From the NCBI GenBank assembly GCA_041609895.1, contig JBFIPX010000202.1:1-5929 (forward strand): 5,929 nt of DNA. The letters run 5' to 3'. The notes beneath the pieces were generated by a model, which was not told the DNA's origin, did not search any database, and saw only the letters and a program-made list of their open reading frames with translations. Made by a program: the position numbers and the translations under genes. Source of the DNA: JAHHLP01 sp041609895 (lineage in GTDB: Bacteria > Bacteroidota > Rhodothermia > Rhodothermales > JABDKH01). Shown piece by piece: positions 1 through 5,929 of the stretch. Each line of letters starts with the position of its first letter. Position 1 is the first letter of the stretch.

Positions 1-1
1 A

Positions 2-1996
2 AGCGCTGCCGCTCTTGAAACCGTTGTTGTTGCGGATATCTCGACCGCACAAGAGCTTTTCGCGCTCGAGGGGTCGCTGTCGCGTGTGGATCTGGTGATG
101 CCTGAGGGTGATGAGGCAGTTCTCGACCGCCTCTCGTCGTCCTTGCCGCCTGGGGTCGTTATAAAACGGTCGGAGGCCCGGACGGAGACGCTCGCGCAGA
201 TGACGCGTGCCTTCGACGTGAACCTACGCGCACTTAGCCTGCTTGCGCTCGTGGTGGGGATGTTCTTGATCTACAACTCGATGACCTTTTCCGTCGTGCA
301 GCGCCGTCCGCTGATCGGTCGGCTGCGAGCACTCGGGATGACCAGGCGCGAGATATTTGCCCTGGTGAGTGGCGAGGCTGCTGCGATCGGGGTCGCAGGT
401 ACACTGGTCGGGCTGTTCCTCGGCGTCGCCCTCGCGACCGTTCTTGTTGATCTGGTCACGCGAACGATCAACGACCTCTACTTCGCGGTCACAGTTTCCG
501 AGATCGATATAGGATTCGCCTCTGTCGCGAAGGGGGTAGGTCTCGGCGTGGGCGTGACGCTGCTGGCGTCGCTACGCCCGGCGTGGGAGGCCACGGCCGT
601 TCCGGTAACGGTCACGCTGCAGCGATCAGCCGCGGAATCAACGGCTCACCGTTTTGCGAGTCGATTCGCCATAGCAAGTGTGGGTGTTGCCGCCTGCGCT
701 GGGGCGGTGTTGTACGCCACCGAAAGAAGCATTGTGCTGAGTTACGTAGGACTCCTGCTGGTAATCCTCGCTTTTGTGGCTGCCGCGCCAGCCCTCGTCC
801 TGATCGGCACCCGAATCTTGCGCCCCATCCTTCACCGCGTGTTTGGCGTAATCGGAACGATGGCATCGAACGCGGTCGGCGTGAGTCTGACGCGCACGGG
901 CGTCGCGATCGCAGCGCTCATGGTAGCCGTGTCGGCGACGATTGGCGTCGGCGTGATGGTGGGAAGTTTCCGCACGACAGTAGTGAAATGGCTCGGGTAC
1001 TCGCTTCAGGCGGACATCTACATCCAGGCGCCGAGCATCGTCGTGCGCAAGGGAGATGCGCTGCTTCGACCGGAGGCGGTCGCGGCGGTGCGCAACGCTC
1101 GCGGCGTGCGTGAGATCTATACGGTCGCCACCGTTGATGCAGAGACCAGCTTCGGAAGCGTCGACGCAGTGGTCATCGAGCCGGGGCCGATGACTCCTGA
1201 GACCTTTGTGCTTAAGGAAGAACGCGAGGGAGTCTGGGACGAGTTGGCCGAGCGCGACGTCATAATCGTCTCGGAACCGTTCAGTTTTCGATACGACGTC
1301 GACCGCGGGGATGCTGTGATGGTGCAAACGAAAGGCGGTCAACGTCCGTTCAACGTCGCAGGGGTCTATTACGACTACGGGTCAGATCTCGGAGCCATCC
1401 TTTACAGCCGTGCTGTCTACCAAAGGCATTTCAATGACCCGGGAGTGAACGGAATGGCGCTGTACGTAGATGACTCCGTCTCTGTCGAAGCTGTGATCGA
1501 GGATGTCCGCCGGATGACATCGGAGATTCAGGAGTTGTACATACAGTCAAATCGCTCGCTACGAAATCGTTCGCTCGAGATATTCGATCGAACCTTCGTC
1601 GTTACCGGTGTGCTACGTCTTCTGACCATCGTCGTGGCCTTCATTGGCGTGCTTAGCGCGTTGATGGCCTTGCAACTCGAGAAGTCCCGCGAACTCGCAG
1701 TGATGCGCGCGAACGGGATGACTCCCGGGCAGCTTTGGGGCTACGTCACGCTACAGACCGGAGTAATGGGTTTGCTGGCTGGACTGCTTGCTGTCCCACT
1801 TGGGTTGTCGCTGGCGGCCTTGCTCGTCTTCGTGATTAACAAGCGCTCCTTTGGATGGACCCTGCAGTTTGAACCGACGCCCGAAGCCGTTGGGGTGGCC
1901 ATCGTCCTGGCCGTGCTCGCGGCATTGATCGCCGGGTTGTATCCAGCCTGGAAGATGTCGCAGACGCGCCCCTCCGAAGCGCTGCGGAGCGAATGA
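2..1996 (+). CDS. ABC transporter permease, two FtsX domains (5' partial)
   Basis: This is an inner-membrane permease subunit of a MacB/LolE-like ABC transporter, the kind that moves lipids, lipoproteins or peptides using a separate ATPase. The frame is open from base 2, and the residues before the GTG at 86 (VVVADISTAQELFALEG) fit the end of the first periplasmic domain. The GTG is therefore internal and the true start is off-window. Of 664 visible residues, hydrophobic helices lie near 75-96, 124-152, 174-193, 220-240, 246-270, 300-322, 534-558, 583-613 and 628-650. One more N-terminal helix off-window would give the usual ten. Two FtsX cores are visible, with 'RALGMTRREIFALVSGEA' and 'RANGMTPGQLWGYVTLQTG' as the cytoplasmic turns that contact the ATPase. 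A soluble periplasmic domain spans about 323-533. The C-terminus (YPAWKMSQTRPSEALRSE) is the family's standard ending. Transported substrate is unknown. The family call is firm; the partnership with the next gene is inferred from their overlap. Confidence 0.93.
   Translation, partial: SAAALETVVVADISTAQELFALEGSLSRVDLVMPEGDEAVLDRLSSSLPPGVVIKRSEARTETLAQMTRAFDVNLRALSLLALVVGMFLIYNSMTFSVVQRRPLIGRLRALGMTRREIFALVSGEAAAIGVAGTLVGLFLGVALATVLVDLVTRTINDLYFAVTVSEIDIGFASVAKGVGLGVGVTLLASLRPAWEATAVPVTVTLQRSAAESTAHRFASRFAIASVGVAACAGAVLYATERSIVLSYVGLLLVILAFVAAAPALVLIGTRILRPILHRVFGVIGTMASNAVGVSLTRTGVAIAALMVAVSATIGVGVMVGSFRTTVVKWLGYSLQADIYIQAPSIVVRKGDALLRPEAVAAVRNARGVREIYTVATVDAETSFGSVDAVVIEPGPMTPETFVLKEEREGVWDELAERDVIIVSEPFSFRYDVDRGDAVMVQTKGGQRPFNVAGVYYDYGSDLGAILYSRAVYQRHFNDPGVNGMALYVDDSVSVEAVIEDVRRMTSEIQELYIQSNRSLRNRSLEIFDRTFVVTGVLRLLTIVVAFIGVLSALMALQLEKSRELAVMRANGMTPGQLWGYVTLQTGVMGLLAGLLAVPLGLSLAALLVFVINKRSFGWTLQFEPTPEAVGVAIVLAVLAALIAGLYPAWKMSQTRPSEALRSE
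1986..1996 (+). promoter_or_regulatory. ATGA stop-start overlap with short GGAG upstream
   Basis: The permease stop TGA (1994-1996) shares bases with the ATG (1993-1995) of the lipocalin-like gene. A GGAG at 1986-1989 lies only three bases before the ATG, which is closer than usual. Re-initiation by ribosomes finishing the permease is therefore likely. This supports co-translation in one operon and fixes the downstream start. Confidence 0.7.
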
Positions 1997-3189
1997 GCCG
2001 AAGAACAGCCATATCGCTTGTCCTTTTGCTGCTCGTGGTCGCCATGAGTGCTGTGTATACACTGAGCGAAAGGAAAGGCAACGGTGAACCGATAAGAGCC
2101 TCGCTGTCCGTGGCCGAGGCCCTTCAAAGCGACACCACAGGTTATGCGCGCGCCACGCGGCCGGGTAACATCAGCCTGCCTGACGACCACGGTCCCCACC
2201 CCGAGTTCAAGACCGAATGGTGGTACTATACCGGAAATCTCGAATGTGTTGACACGGGCAGTCCCATAGGCTTTCAGTTCACTGTTTTTCGAACCGCCCT
2301 TGCTCCGGAGCCGGCGGAAGGCTCTGACTGGCGAACGACGCAGATTTACTCGGCGCACATGGCCGTCTCGGATGCCGCATCGGGGGTTTTCCTTTTTGAC
2401 GACAAGACGAGTCGCGGAGCAGCTCATCTTGCAGGAGCGACAGCGTCACCTTTTCGGGCATGGGTGGAAGACTGGGAGATCCGGCAGGTCGGAGAGACCG
2501 CCATGCACTCGGTGCTTCGCGCGACAGCGACGCTCTTCAGCCTCGACCTTACCCTTGAGCCCAAACGGCCACCAGTTTTCCACGGAGAGAACGGTCTGAG
2601 TCCAAAGAGTCACGAACCAGATAACGCATCCTACTACTATTCTTTCACGCGTCTGAGCTCCAAGGGAAGGGTCACGGTCCGTGGAAGAGTATGCGAGGTG
2701 GAGGGCCTGACGTGGATGGACCATGAGTGGAGCACCAGTGCGCTGGGTCCTACACAAGTGGGGTGGGACTGGTTTGCCCTTCGGTTATCCAACGGTTGGG
2801 ACCTGATGTATTTTCAGGTGCGTGAACAGGATCCGGCAGTCAAGCAGCCATTTGTAGAGGGTACGGTGGTGTCAGAGGATGGCAACGCCATTCGCCTCGA
2901 CAGATCGGACCTGATCCTGCAGGTCACGGATCGATGGAAGAGCGGCGCTTCGGGTGCGGAGTATCCTTCGGGCTGGCGGCTGGAGATTCCGGACAGGCAG
3001 ATTCGCCTTGATATACAACCGATCCTCGATGATCAAGAACTGAGGCTCGCGGTCCAATACTGGGAAGGCGCCGTTTCTATAGTTGGGACGGCAGGAGGAG
3101 AACCGGTAACCGGCGAAGGATACGTGGAATTGACGGGCTACGCGGACGAGGCCTTCGGTGAACTATCCGGTAATCCGGAGGGTGACTGA
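1993..3189 (+). CDS. AttH/CrtC-family lipocalin-like envelope protein
   Basis: This 398-residue protein belongs to the family annotated as AttH, 'carotenoid 1,2-hydratase' or lipocalin-like (CrtC/DUF2006 group). Its solved member from Nitrosomonas has two calycin-type beta barrels, suggesting binding of a lipid or other hydrophobic molecule. The family signature HPEFKTEWWYYTGNL is at 69-83, followed by GFQFTVFR at 93-100, WMDHEWSTS at 241-249, a Trp-rich strand (VGWDWFALRLSNGWDLMYFQ) at 256-275, and the closing YWEGAV and GEGYVELTGY at 356-361 and 374-383. Residues 1-24 form an Arg-Arg-led hydrophobic segment, a signal peptide or membrane anchor. It has no lipobox cysteine, so a lipoprotein is unlikely. 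The start overlaps the permease stop, and permease plus AttH is a known operon arrangement (AttEFGH of Agrobacterium). The 'carotenoid hydratase' name should not be taken literally: no carotenoid genes are nearby. I infer a periplasmic substrate-handling partner of the transporter. Confidence 0.9.
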   Translation: MSRRTAISLVLLLLVVAMSAVYTLSERKGNGEPIRASLSVAEALQSDTTGYARATRPGNISLPDDHGPHPEFKTEWWYYTGNLECVDTGSPIGFQFTVFRTALAPEPAEGSDWRTTQIYSAHMAVSDAASGVFLFDDKTSRGAAHLAGATASPFRAWVEDWEIRQVGETAMHSVLRATATLFSLDLTLEPKRPPVFHGENGLSPKSHEPDNASYYYSFTRLSSKGRVTVRGRVCEVEGLTWMDHEWSTSALGPTQVGWDWFALRLSNGWDLMYFQVREQDPAVKQPFVEGTVVSEDGNAIRLDRSDLILQVTDRWKSGASGAEYPSGWRLEIPDRQIRLDIQPILDDQELRLAVQYWEGAVSIVGTAGGEPVTGEGYVELTGYADEAFGELSGNPEGD

Positions 3190-3211
3190 CATCTGTTTGG
3201 TAGATTTCGGC

Positions 3212-3694
3212 ATGGCCACAGCTACCAAACCCGACGCCCGGCAGCCCGTCCAATTGGCTGTGCCGGAGGTATCGCTTACAAGGATCCTGCGAGACGGAAA
3301 GGAATTCGTGCGGGACCCTGTCCGGAGAACGTTCGTCCGGCTCACGCCCGAGGAGTGGGTGCGGCAGTACACTCTTGCATATCTGATCGACATAGTTCGT
3401 GCACCCGTTGGACTTATCGCCGTGGAGAAAGCGTTCACTTACAACGGGATGAGACGTCGGGCAGACATCATTGTGTTCGACCGGTCAACAAACCCGCTCA
3501 TCATCGTTGAGTGCAAATCGCCGGACATGCCAGTCACGCAGGCCGTGTTTGACCAGGTGAGTCGCTACAACACGGCGGTGCGTGCGCCCTATGTGATTGT
3601 AACGAACGGGTCAGTGCACTACTGTTTTCGGGTCGACTTCGATGAACGCTCACACCGCTTCCTGGCGCGTCTTCCCGAATACGGGCAGCTGTAG
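3212..3694 (+). CDS. Stand-alone HsdR-N-like PD-(D/E)XK nuclease-fold protein
   Basis: This 160-residue protein matches the N-terminal nuclease domain of type I restriction R subunits (HSDR_N_2 type), but without the helicase part. The visible PD-(D/E)XK core is D85 in RRADIIVFD, then E100 and K102 in IIVECKSP. Q115 and Y119 in DQVSRYN form the QxxxY motif of HsdR/RecB-type nucleases, and E72 in AVEKAF may be the upstream acidic residue. All key residues are present, so it may be catalytically active. The family segment LTPEEWVRQY is at 44-53. ATG at 3212 was chosen because family similarity begins soon after it. The frame also extends back to a GTG at 3158 inside the previous gene, and a GGAGG at 3177-3181 lies too far from 3212 to be an ordinary Shine-Dalgarno. 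No hsdM or hsdS is present, so this is not a restriction system here. Similar short proteins occur widely in Bacteroidota with no established role; DNA processing or repair is a guess. Confidence 0.85.
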   Translation: MATATKPDARQPVQLAVPEVSLTRILRDGKEFVRDPVRRTFVRLTPEEWVRQYTLAYLIDIVRAPVGLIAVEKAFTYNGMRRRADIIVFDRSTNPLIIVECKSPDMPVTQAVFDQVSRYNTAVRAPYVIVTNGSVHYCFRVDFDERSHRFLARLPEYGQL

Positions 3695-3720
3695 CAACGT
3701 ACACAACAAGCCAAGCAAGA
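3695..3720 (+). promoter_or_regulatory. A-rich leader without Shine-Dalgarno
   Basis: The 26 bases between the nuclease-fold gene and the nucleotidase are rich in A (AACAAGCCAAGCAAGA just before the ATG) and contain no GGAGG-like sequence. Such leaders are common in Bacteroidota, where A-rich upstream bases often replace the Shine-Dalgarno. I see no convincing promoter here, so read-through from the upstream gene is likely. Confidence 0.3.
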
Positions 3721-4704
3721 ATGCCAGATATCTACAGCGAGGAGAAGGCCGCCGCTCTCGACGCCGTTCGAAAAGCGGCTAGATTGTGCCGTTCCGTGCA
3801 GCAAGGCATCAGCCCGGATACGATAGAAAAGAAGGACCGCAGCCCAGTCACGGTGGCAGACTTTGGAAGCCAGGCGGTCGTCTGTCACGTGCTGGAATCT
3901 CGATTTGCATCGGACCCCGTTATCGGTGAGGAGGATGCGTCTGTACTTCGTGAACAAGGCAATGCGTCGGTCCTTGATCGGATTGTCGGCTACGTGGGAG
4001 AGATTATACCCGGGGTTGCGGCTGGCGACGTGCTTCGTCTGATCGACCGGGGTGGCGCTCGCGATCACAGCCGTCGCCTATGGACACTCGATCCCATCGA
4101 CGGCACCAAAGGGTTTCTTCGCAGCGATCAGTATGCGGTCGCTCTTGCTCTCATTGAGGAAGGTGAAGTGGTTGTGGCTGCGCTCGCCTGCCCCAATCTG
4201 CCGGATGAGAATGGTTCTCTCGGGCAGGCTTTCGTGGCCGCGAAGAATCAAGGGGCCTGGGCGGTTCCGCTTTACGCGGAGGGAGAGGAGAAGCCGATCC
4301 ACGTGAGCCGCGTCTCAGATACAAAAAGGGCACGGTTTTGCGAGTCAGTCGAGTCCGGTCATAGCTCGCACGGAGATGCTGCGGACGTGGCAGAGGTGTT
4401 GGGCATCACGGAAGATTCCATTCGCCTCGACAGTCAGGCCAAGTACGCGATTGTAGCCCGTGGGGATGCGGAGATCTACATGCGACTCCCGACCCGACCC
4501 AACTACGTCGAAAAGATTTGGGACCATGCGGCAGGATTGCTTGTCGTCGAGGAGGCCGGTGGACGTGTTAGTGACATAGATGGGAAGCCGCTCGATTTCA
4601 GTCATGGGGGGCGACTCGAAACGAACACCGGAGTCATCGCCACGAATGGTCATCTTCATGACGACGTGCTCGAGGCCCTTCGCCAGGTGGGTGTTTCGGG
4701 CTAG
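3721..4704 (+). CDS. 3'(2'),5'-bisphosphate nucleotidase, HAL2/SAL1 type
   Basis: This 327-residue cytoplasmic enzyme of the inositol-monophosphatase superfamily hydrolyses 3'-phosphoadenosine 5'-phosphate (PAP) to AMP, and probably PAPS to APS. It thereby clears a toxic by-product of sulfate activation and sulfotransfer. Metal-binding residues are visible in order: D47 (SPVTVADFGSQ), E70-E71-D72 (VIGEED), D124 and D127 (WTLDPIDGTKGFLR) and D268 (EKIWDHAAG). The stretches ESGHSSHGD (211-219) and LDSQAKYA (236-243) match the nucleotide-binding segments of yeast Hal2 and plant SAL1. QYAVALALIEEGEVVVAALACPNLP-like similarity (137-161) and the C-terminal PLDFSHG and GVIATNGHLHD also fit. It resembles this longer eukaryote-like branch more than the shorter enterobacterial CysQ, whose motif reads DPLDGTKEF. 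In this branch the enzyme is magnesium-dependent and inhibited by lithium or sodium, which is family knowledge and is not visible here. It lies 26 bases after the nuclease-fold gene, so co-transcription is plausible. Confidence 0.93.
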   Translation: MPDIYSEEKAAALDAVRKAARLCRSVQQGISPDTIEKKDRSPVTVADFGSQAVVCHVLESRFASDPVIGEEDASVLREQGNASVLDRIVGYVGEIIPGVAAGDVLRLIDRGGARDHSRRLWTLDPIDGTKGFLRSDQYAVALALIEEGEVVVAALACPNLPDENGSLGQAFVAAKNQGAWAVPLYAEGEEKPIHVSRVSDTKRARFCESVESGHSSHGDAADVAEVLGITEDSIRLDSQAKYAIVARGDAEIYMRLPTRPNYVEKIWDHAAGLLVVEEAGGRVSDIDGKPLDFSHGGRLETNTGVIATNGHLHDDVLEALRQVGVSG

Positions 4705-4710
4705 TACGAG

Positions 4711-4730
4711 GGCCGGTCCGGTCGCCGGCC
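4711..4730 (+). terminator. GC-rich stem-loop after the nucleotidase gene
   Basis: GGCCGG (4711-4716) pairs perfectly with CCGGCC (4725-4730) around an eight-base loop, starting six bases after the nucleotidase stop. The position suits a transcription terminator, but no T tract follows (GAGGTTCGCT). It is at best a non-canonical terminator or a message-end hairpin. Confidence 0.35.
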
Positions 4731-4761
4731 GAGGTTCGCTCCGTGATAGGATGGGAAACGT

Positions 4762-4800
4762 TGACGGCCGGGATCCATCGGTTGCGATCCGGCTGCGTCA
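4762..4800 (-). terminator. Imperfect stem-loop after the aminotransferase gene
   Basis: TGACG (4762-4766) pairs with CGTCA (4796-4800). Further in, CCGG (4768-4771) pairs with CCGG (4789-4792), and ATC (4773-4775) pairs with GAT (4786-4788), with small bulges and a ten-base loop. It sits directly after the aminotransferase stop on the - strand and could act from either side between convergent genes. There is no T tract on either flank, so the call is tentative. Confidence 0.3.
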
Positions 4801-4801
4801 T

Positions 4802-5929
4802 CTACGAGGCAAAAGCTTCTTCGAGTCGTTCGCAAGCCATCTCAAGTTCATCCATTTCCTTGGCGAAGCAGAATCGCAGGTATTTGCTTCCGACCCTTTG
4901 GTCAAAGAAGAACGAAGAGCCGGATACTGACCCAATCCCGCATCTTTCGATCAGGGTTCGGCAGGCAATTCGATCGTTGTCAAAACCCGGTAGCCGCTCA
5001 GCAAGCGGCTGGATGCTTGCCAACACGTAATAGGCGCCATCAGGCCACGAAACCTCAAATCCGACTGATTCGAGGGTCTTGCACAGGAGGTGCCGCTTGC
5101 GCGCGTAGTCCACTCGCATCTCCTCGTAGTAGGTTTCACTCAGGTCGACCGCGGCGGCTACACCGTGCTGGAGCGGCGTGGGAGCGCAAATGTAAAACAA
5201 GTCGTTCAACAGGCCGATCTTATCGGCGGTCACCGATGGAGATATCGAATAGCCCAGTCTCCACCCTGTCATGTTGAAGGTCTTTGAGAAACCAGAGATC
5301 GTGATTGTCCTATCGTAACCGTTCGGCAGTGAGGCAGCGGAGACGTGTTTGTGGTCGTCGTATACGATGTATTCATAGATTTCATCGGTGATGATCCACA
5401 GGTCGTGGCGCTTCGCAATTTCGACTACGCGCGAGAGCTCCGCCAGCGACCATACCTTCCCGTTCGGATTACCGGGCGTGGTGACGACAATCGCCTTCGT
5501 TCGGTCGGAGACGCTGGCCTCGACGTCGTCGAAATCGATGTTCCAGTCAGAGACGGTTTGCGGAACACTAACGACTGCGGCCCCGACCGCCCTCACCAGA
5601 TTGACGTGGTATCCGTAGAATGGTTCAAAGACGATCACCTCGTCTCCGGGATCAAGGATGGCAAGAATGGCGGTGGCAAAGGCGCCCGTCGAACCGGCAC
5701 TGACCACGATGTTGTCTATGGATTCGACCGGAATTCCGTTGTAGGAGCGAGCCTTATCGAGTATGTATTCCCGGAGCGGCTCGATGCCCGCATGATGTGA
5801 GTAGGTCGCGAGGCTGCGATCGACAGCGTCCATGGCTGACCTCCTCAGCAACTCAGGCGTTGGGAGATCGCATATGCCCTGGCCCAGATTGATGCCGTCG
5901 ACGGCTCGGACCATCTGACTGACGGCCCG
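4802..5929 (-). CDS. Class I/II PLP-dependent aminotransferase (5' partial)
   Basis: This fold-type I aminotransferase (aspartate aminotransferase superfamily) moves an amino group from an amino acid to a 2-oxo acid through pyridoxal phosphate. Counting from the ATG at 5914-5912, INLGQGICDLPTP is at 8-20, the phosphate-binding SAGSTGA at 72-78, TTPGNPNG at 145-152 with N149, ITDEIYE at 175-181 with D177 and Y180, the Schiff-base lysine K211 in SGFSKTFNMTGWRLGY, and the substrate-carboxylate arginine R347 in KYLRFCFAK. All catalytic residues are intact. The frame stays open upstream of that ATG to the window edge (RAVSQ), and relatives have about 15-25 residues before the INLGQG motif. The ATG is thus probably internal and the start is off-window. 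FEPFYGYHVN is reminiscent of the kynurenine/methionine aminotransferase branch, but the substrate cannot be fixed from sequence alone; aspartate, aromatic amino acids or methionine are all possible. It converges on the nucleotidase gene, so it belongs to another transcription unit. Confidence 0.92.
   Translation of the reverse strand, partial: RAVSQMVRAVDGINLGQGICDLPTPELLRRSAMDAVDRSLATYSHHAGIEPLREYILDKARSYNGIPVESIDNIVVSAGSTGAFATAILAILDPGDEVIVFEPFYGYHVNLVRAVGAAVVSVPQTVSDWNIDFDDVEASVSDRTKAIVVTTPGNPNGKVWSLAELSRVVEIAKRHDLWIITDEIYEYIVYDDHKHVSAASLPNGYDRTITISGFSKTFNMTGWRLGYSISPSVTADKIGLLNDLFYICAPTPLQHGVAAAVDLSETYYEEMRVDYARKRHLLCKTLESVGFEVSWPDGAYYVLASIQPLAERLPGFDNDRIACRTLIERCGIGSVSGSSFFFDQRVGSKYLRFCFAKEMDELEMACERLEEAFAS

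Noticed and set aside
638..1342. A 234-codon open frame on the - strand opposite the permease gene.
   Set aside because: Its translation is rich in His and Arg with no family motif, and it lies wholly antisense to a clear membrane-protein gene, so it is a shadow of GC-rich codon use.
1741..2427. A 228-codon open frame on the - strand spanning the permease-AttH junction.
   Set aside because: No recognisable domain or start signal. It crosses two well-supported + strand genes and is explained by their base composition.
2888..2903. A 16-base sequence (CCATTCGCCTCGACAG) occurs exactly here and again at 4418-4433.
   Set aside because: Both copies are in the same codon phase and encode AIRLDR and SIRLDS in unrelated genes. 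Shared codon preference explains this better than a functional repeat, and the flanks do not match.
1993..3189. Carotenoid biosynthesis role (CrtC-like hydratase).
   Set aside because: The similarity is to the broad AttH/CrtC lipocalin-like family. No carotenoid gene is nearby, and coupling to an ABC permease favours an envelope role.
3212..3694. Possible type I restriction-modification or defence island, suggested by the HsdR-N similarity.
   Set aside because: No helicase domain, methylase, specificity subunit or other defence gene is in the window. The neighbours are transporter and metabolic genes.
5345..5800. A 151-codon open frame on the + strand inside the aminotransferase gene.
   Set aside because: It is antisense to conserved catalytic motifs of the aminotransferase, and its translation shows no family resemblance.
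3721..5929. A sulfur-amino-acid module linking the nucleotidase with the aminotransferase.
   Set aside because: The genes are convergent, so they are not one operon, and the aminotransferase substrate cannot be assigned to methionine from sequence alone.

Overview
The window carries five protein-coding genes with almost no spare DNA. Four lie head to tail on the + strand and one converges on them from the - strand. I saw no tRNA, rRNA, CRISPR array, insertion sequence or phage gene. By eye the GC content is in the high fifties percent. A Bacteroidota-related, probably marine or halophilic lineage (for example Rhodothermales) is my best guess. It rests on the stand-alone HsdR-N-type nuclease-fold protein, which is typical of that phylum, and on weak or absent Shine-Dalgarno sequences before two genes. 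This placement is an inference and is not secure.

Layout. Positions 2-1996 hold the C-terminal part of a large ABC-transporter permease with two FtsX domains, whose start lies off the left edge. Its stop codon overlaps, as ATGA, the start of a two-domain lipocalin-like protein of the AttH/CrtC family (1993-3189). These two genes look like the end of a transporter operon of the AttEFGH kind, with the ATPase expected upstream of the window. After 22 bases comes a small PD-(D/E)XK nuclease-fold protein resembling the N-terminal domain of HsdR (3212-3694). After 26 bases comes a HAL2/SAL1-type 3'(2'),5'-bisphosphate nucleotidase (3721-4704). A 97-base convergent intergenic region (4705-4801) contains two possible stem-loops. 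A class I/II PLP-dependent aminotransferase then runs leftwards from the right edge (4802-5929), with its first residues off the window.

Function. The permease and lipocalin protein probably work together at the cell envelope, moving or holding a hydrophobic molecule. The nucleotidase removes 3'-phosphoadenosine 5'-phosphate (PAP) and related compounds from sulfur metabolism. The aminotransferase acts on amino acids. The small nuclease-fold protein has no assigned role and no restriction-modification partners here. Overall this is ordinary chromosomal sequence. The least explained items are the stand-alone nuclease-fold protein and the permease-lipocalin pair. I found no clear evidence of a wholly new system.
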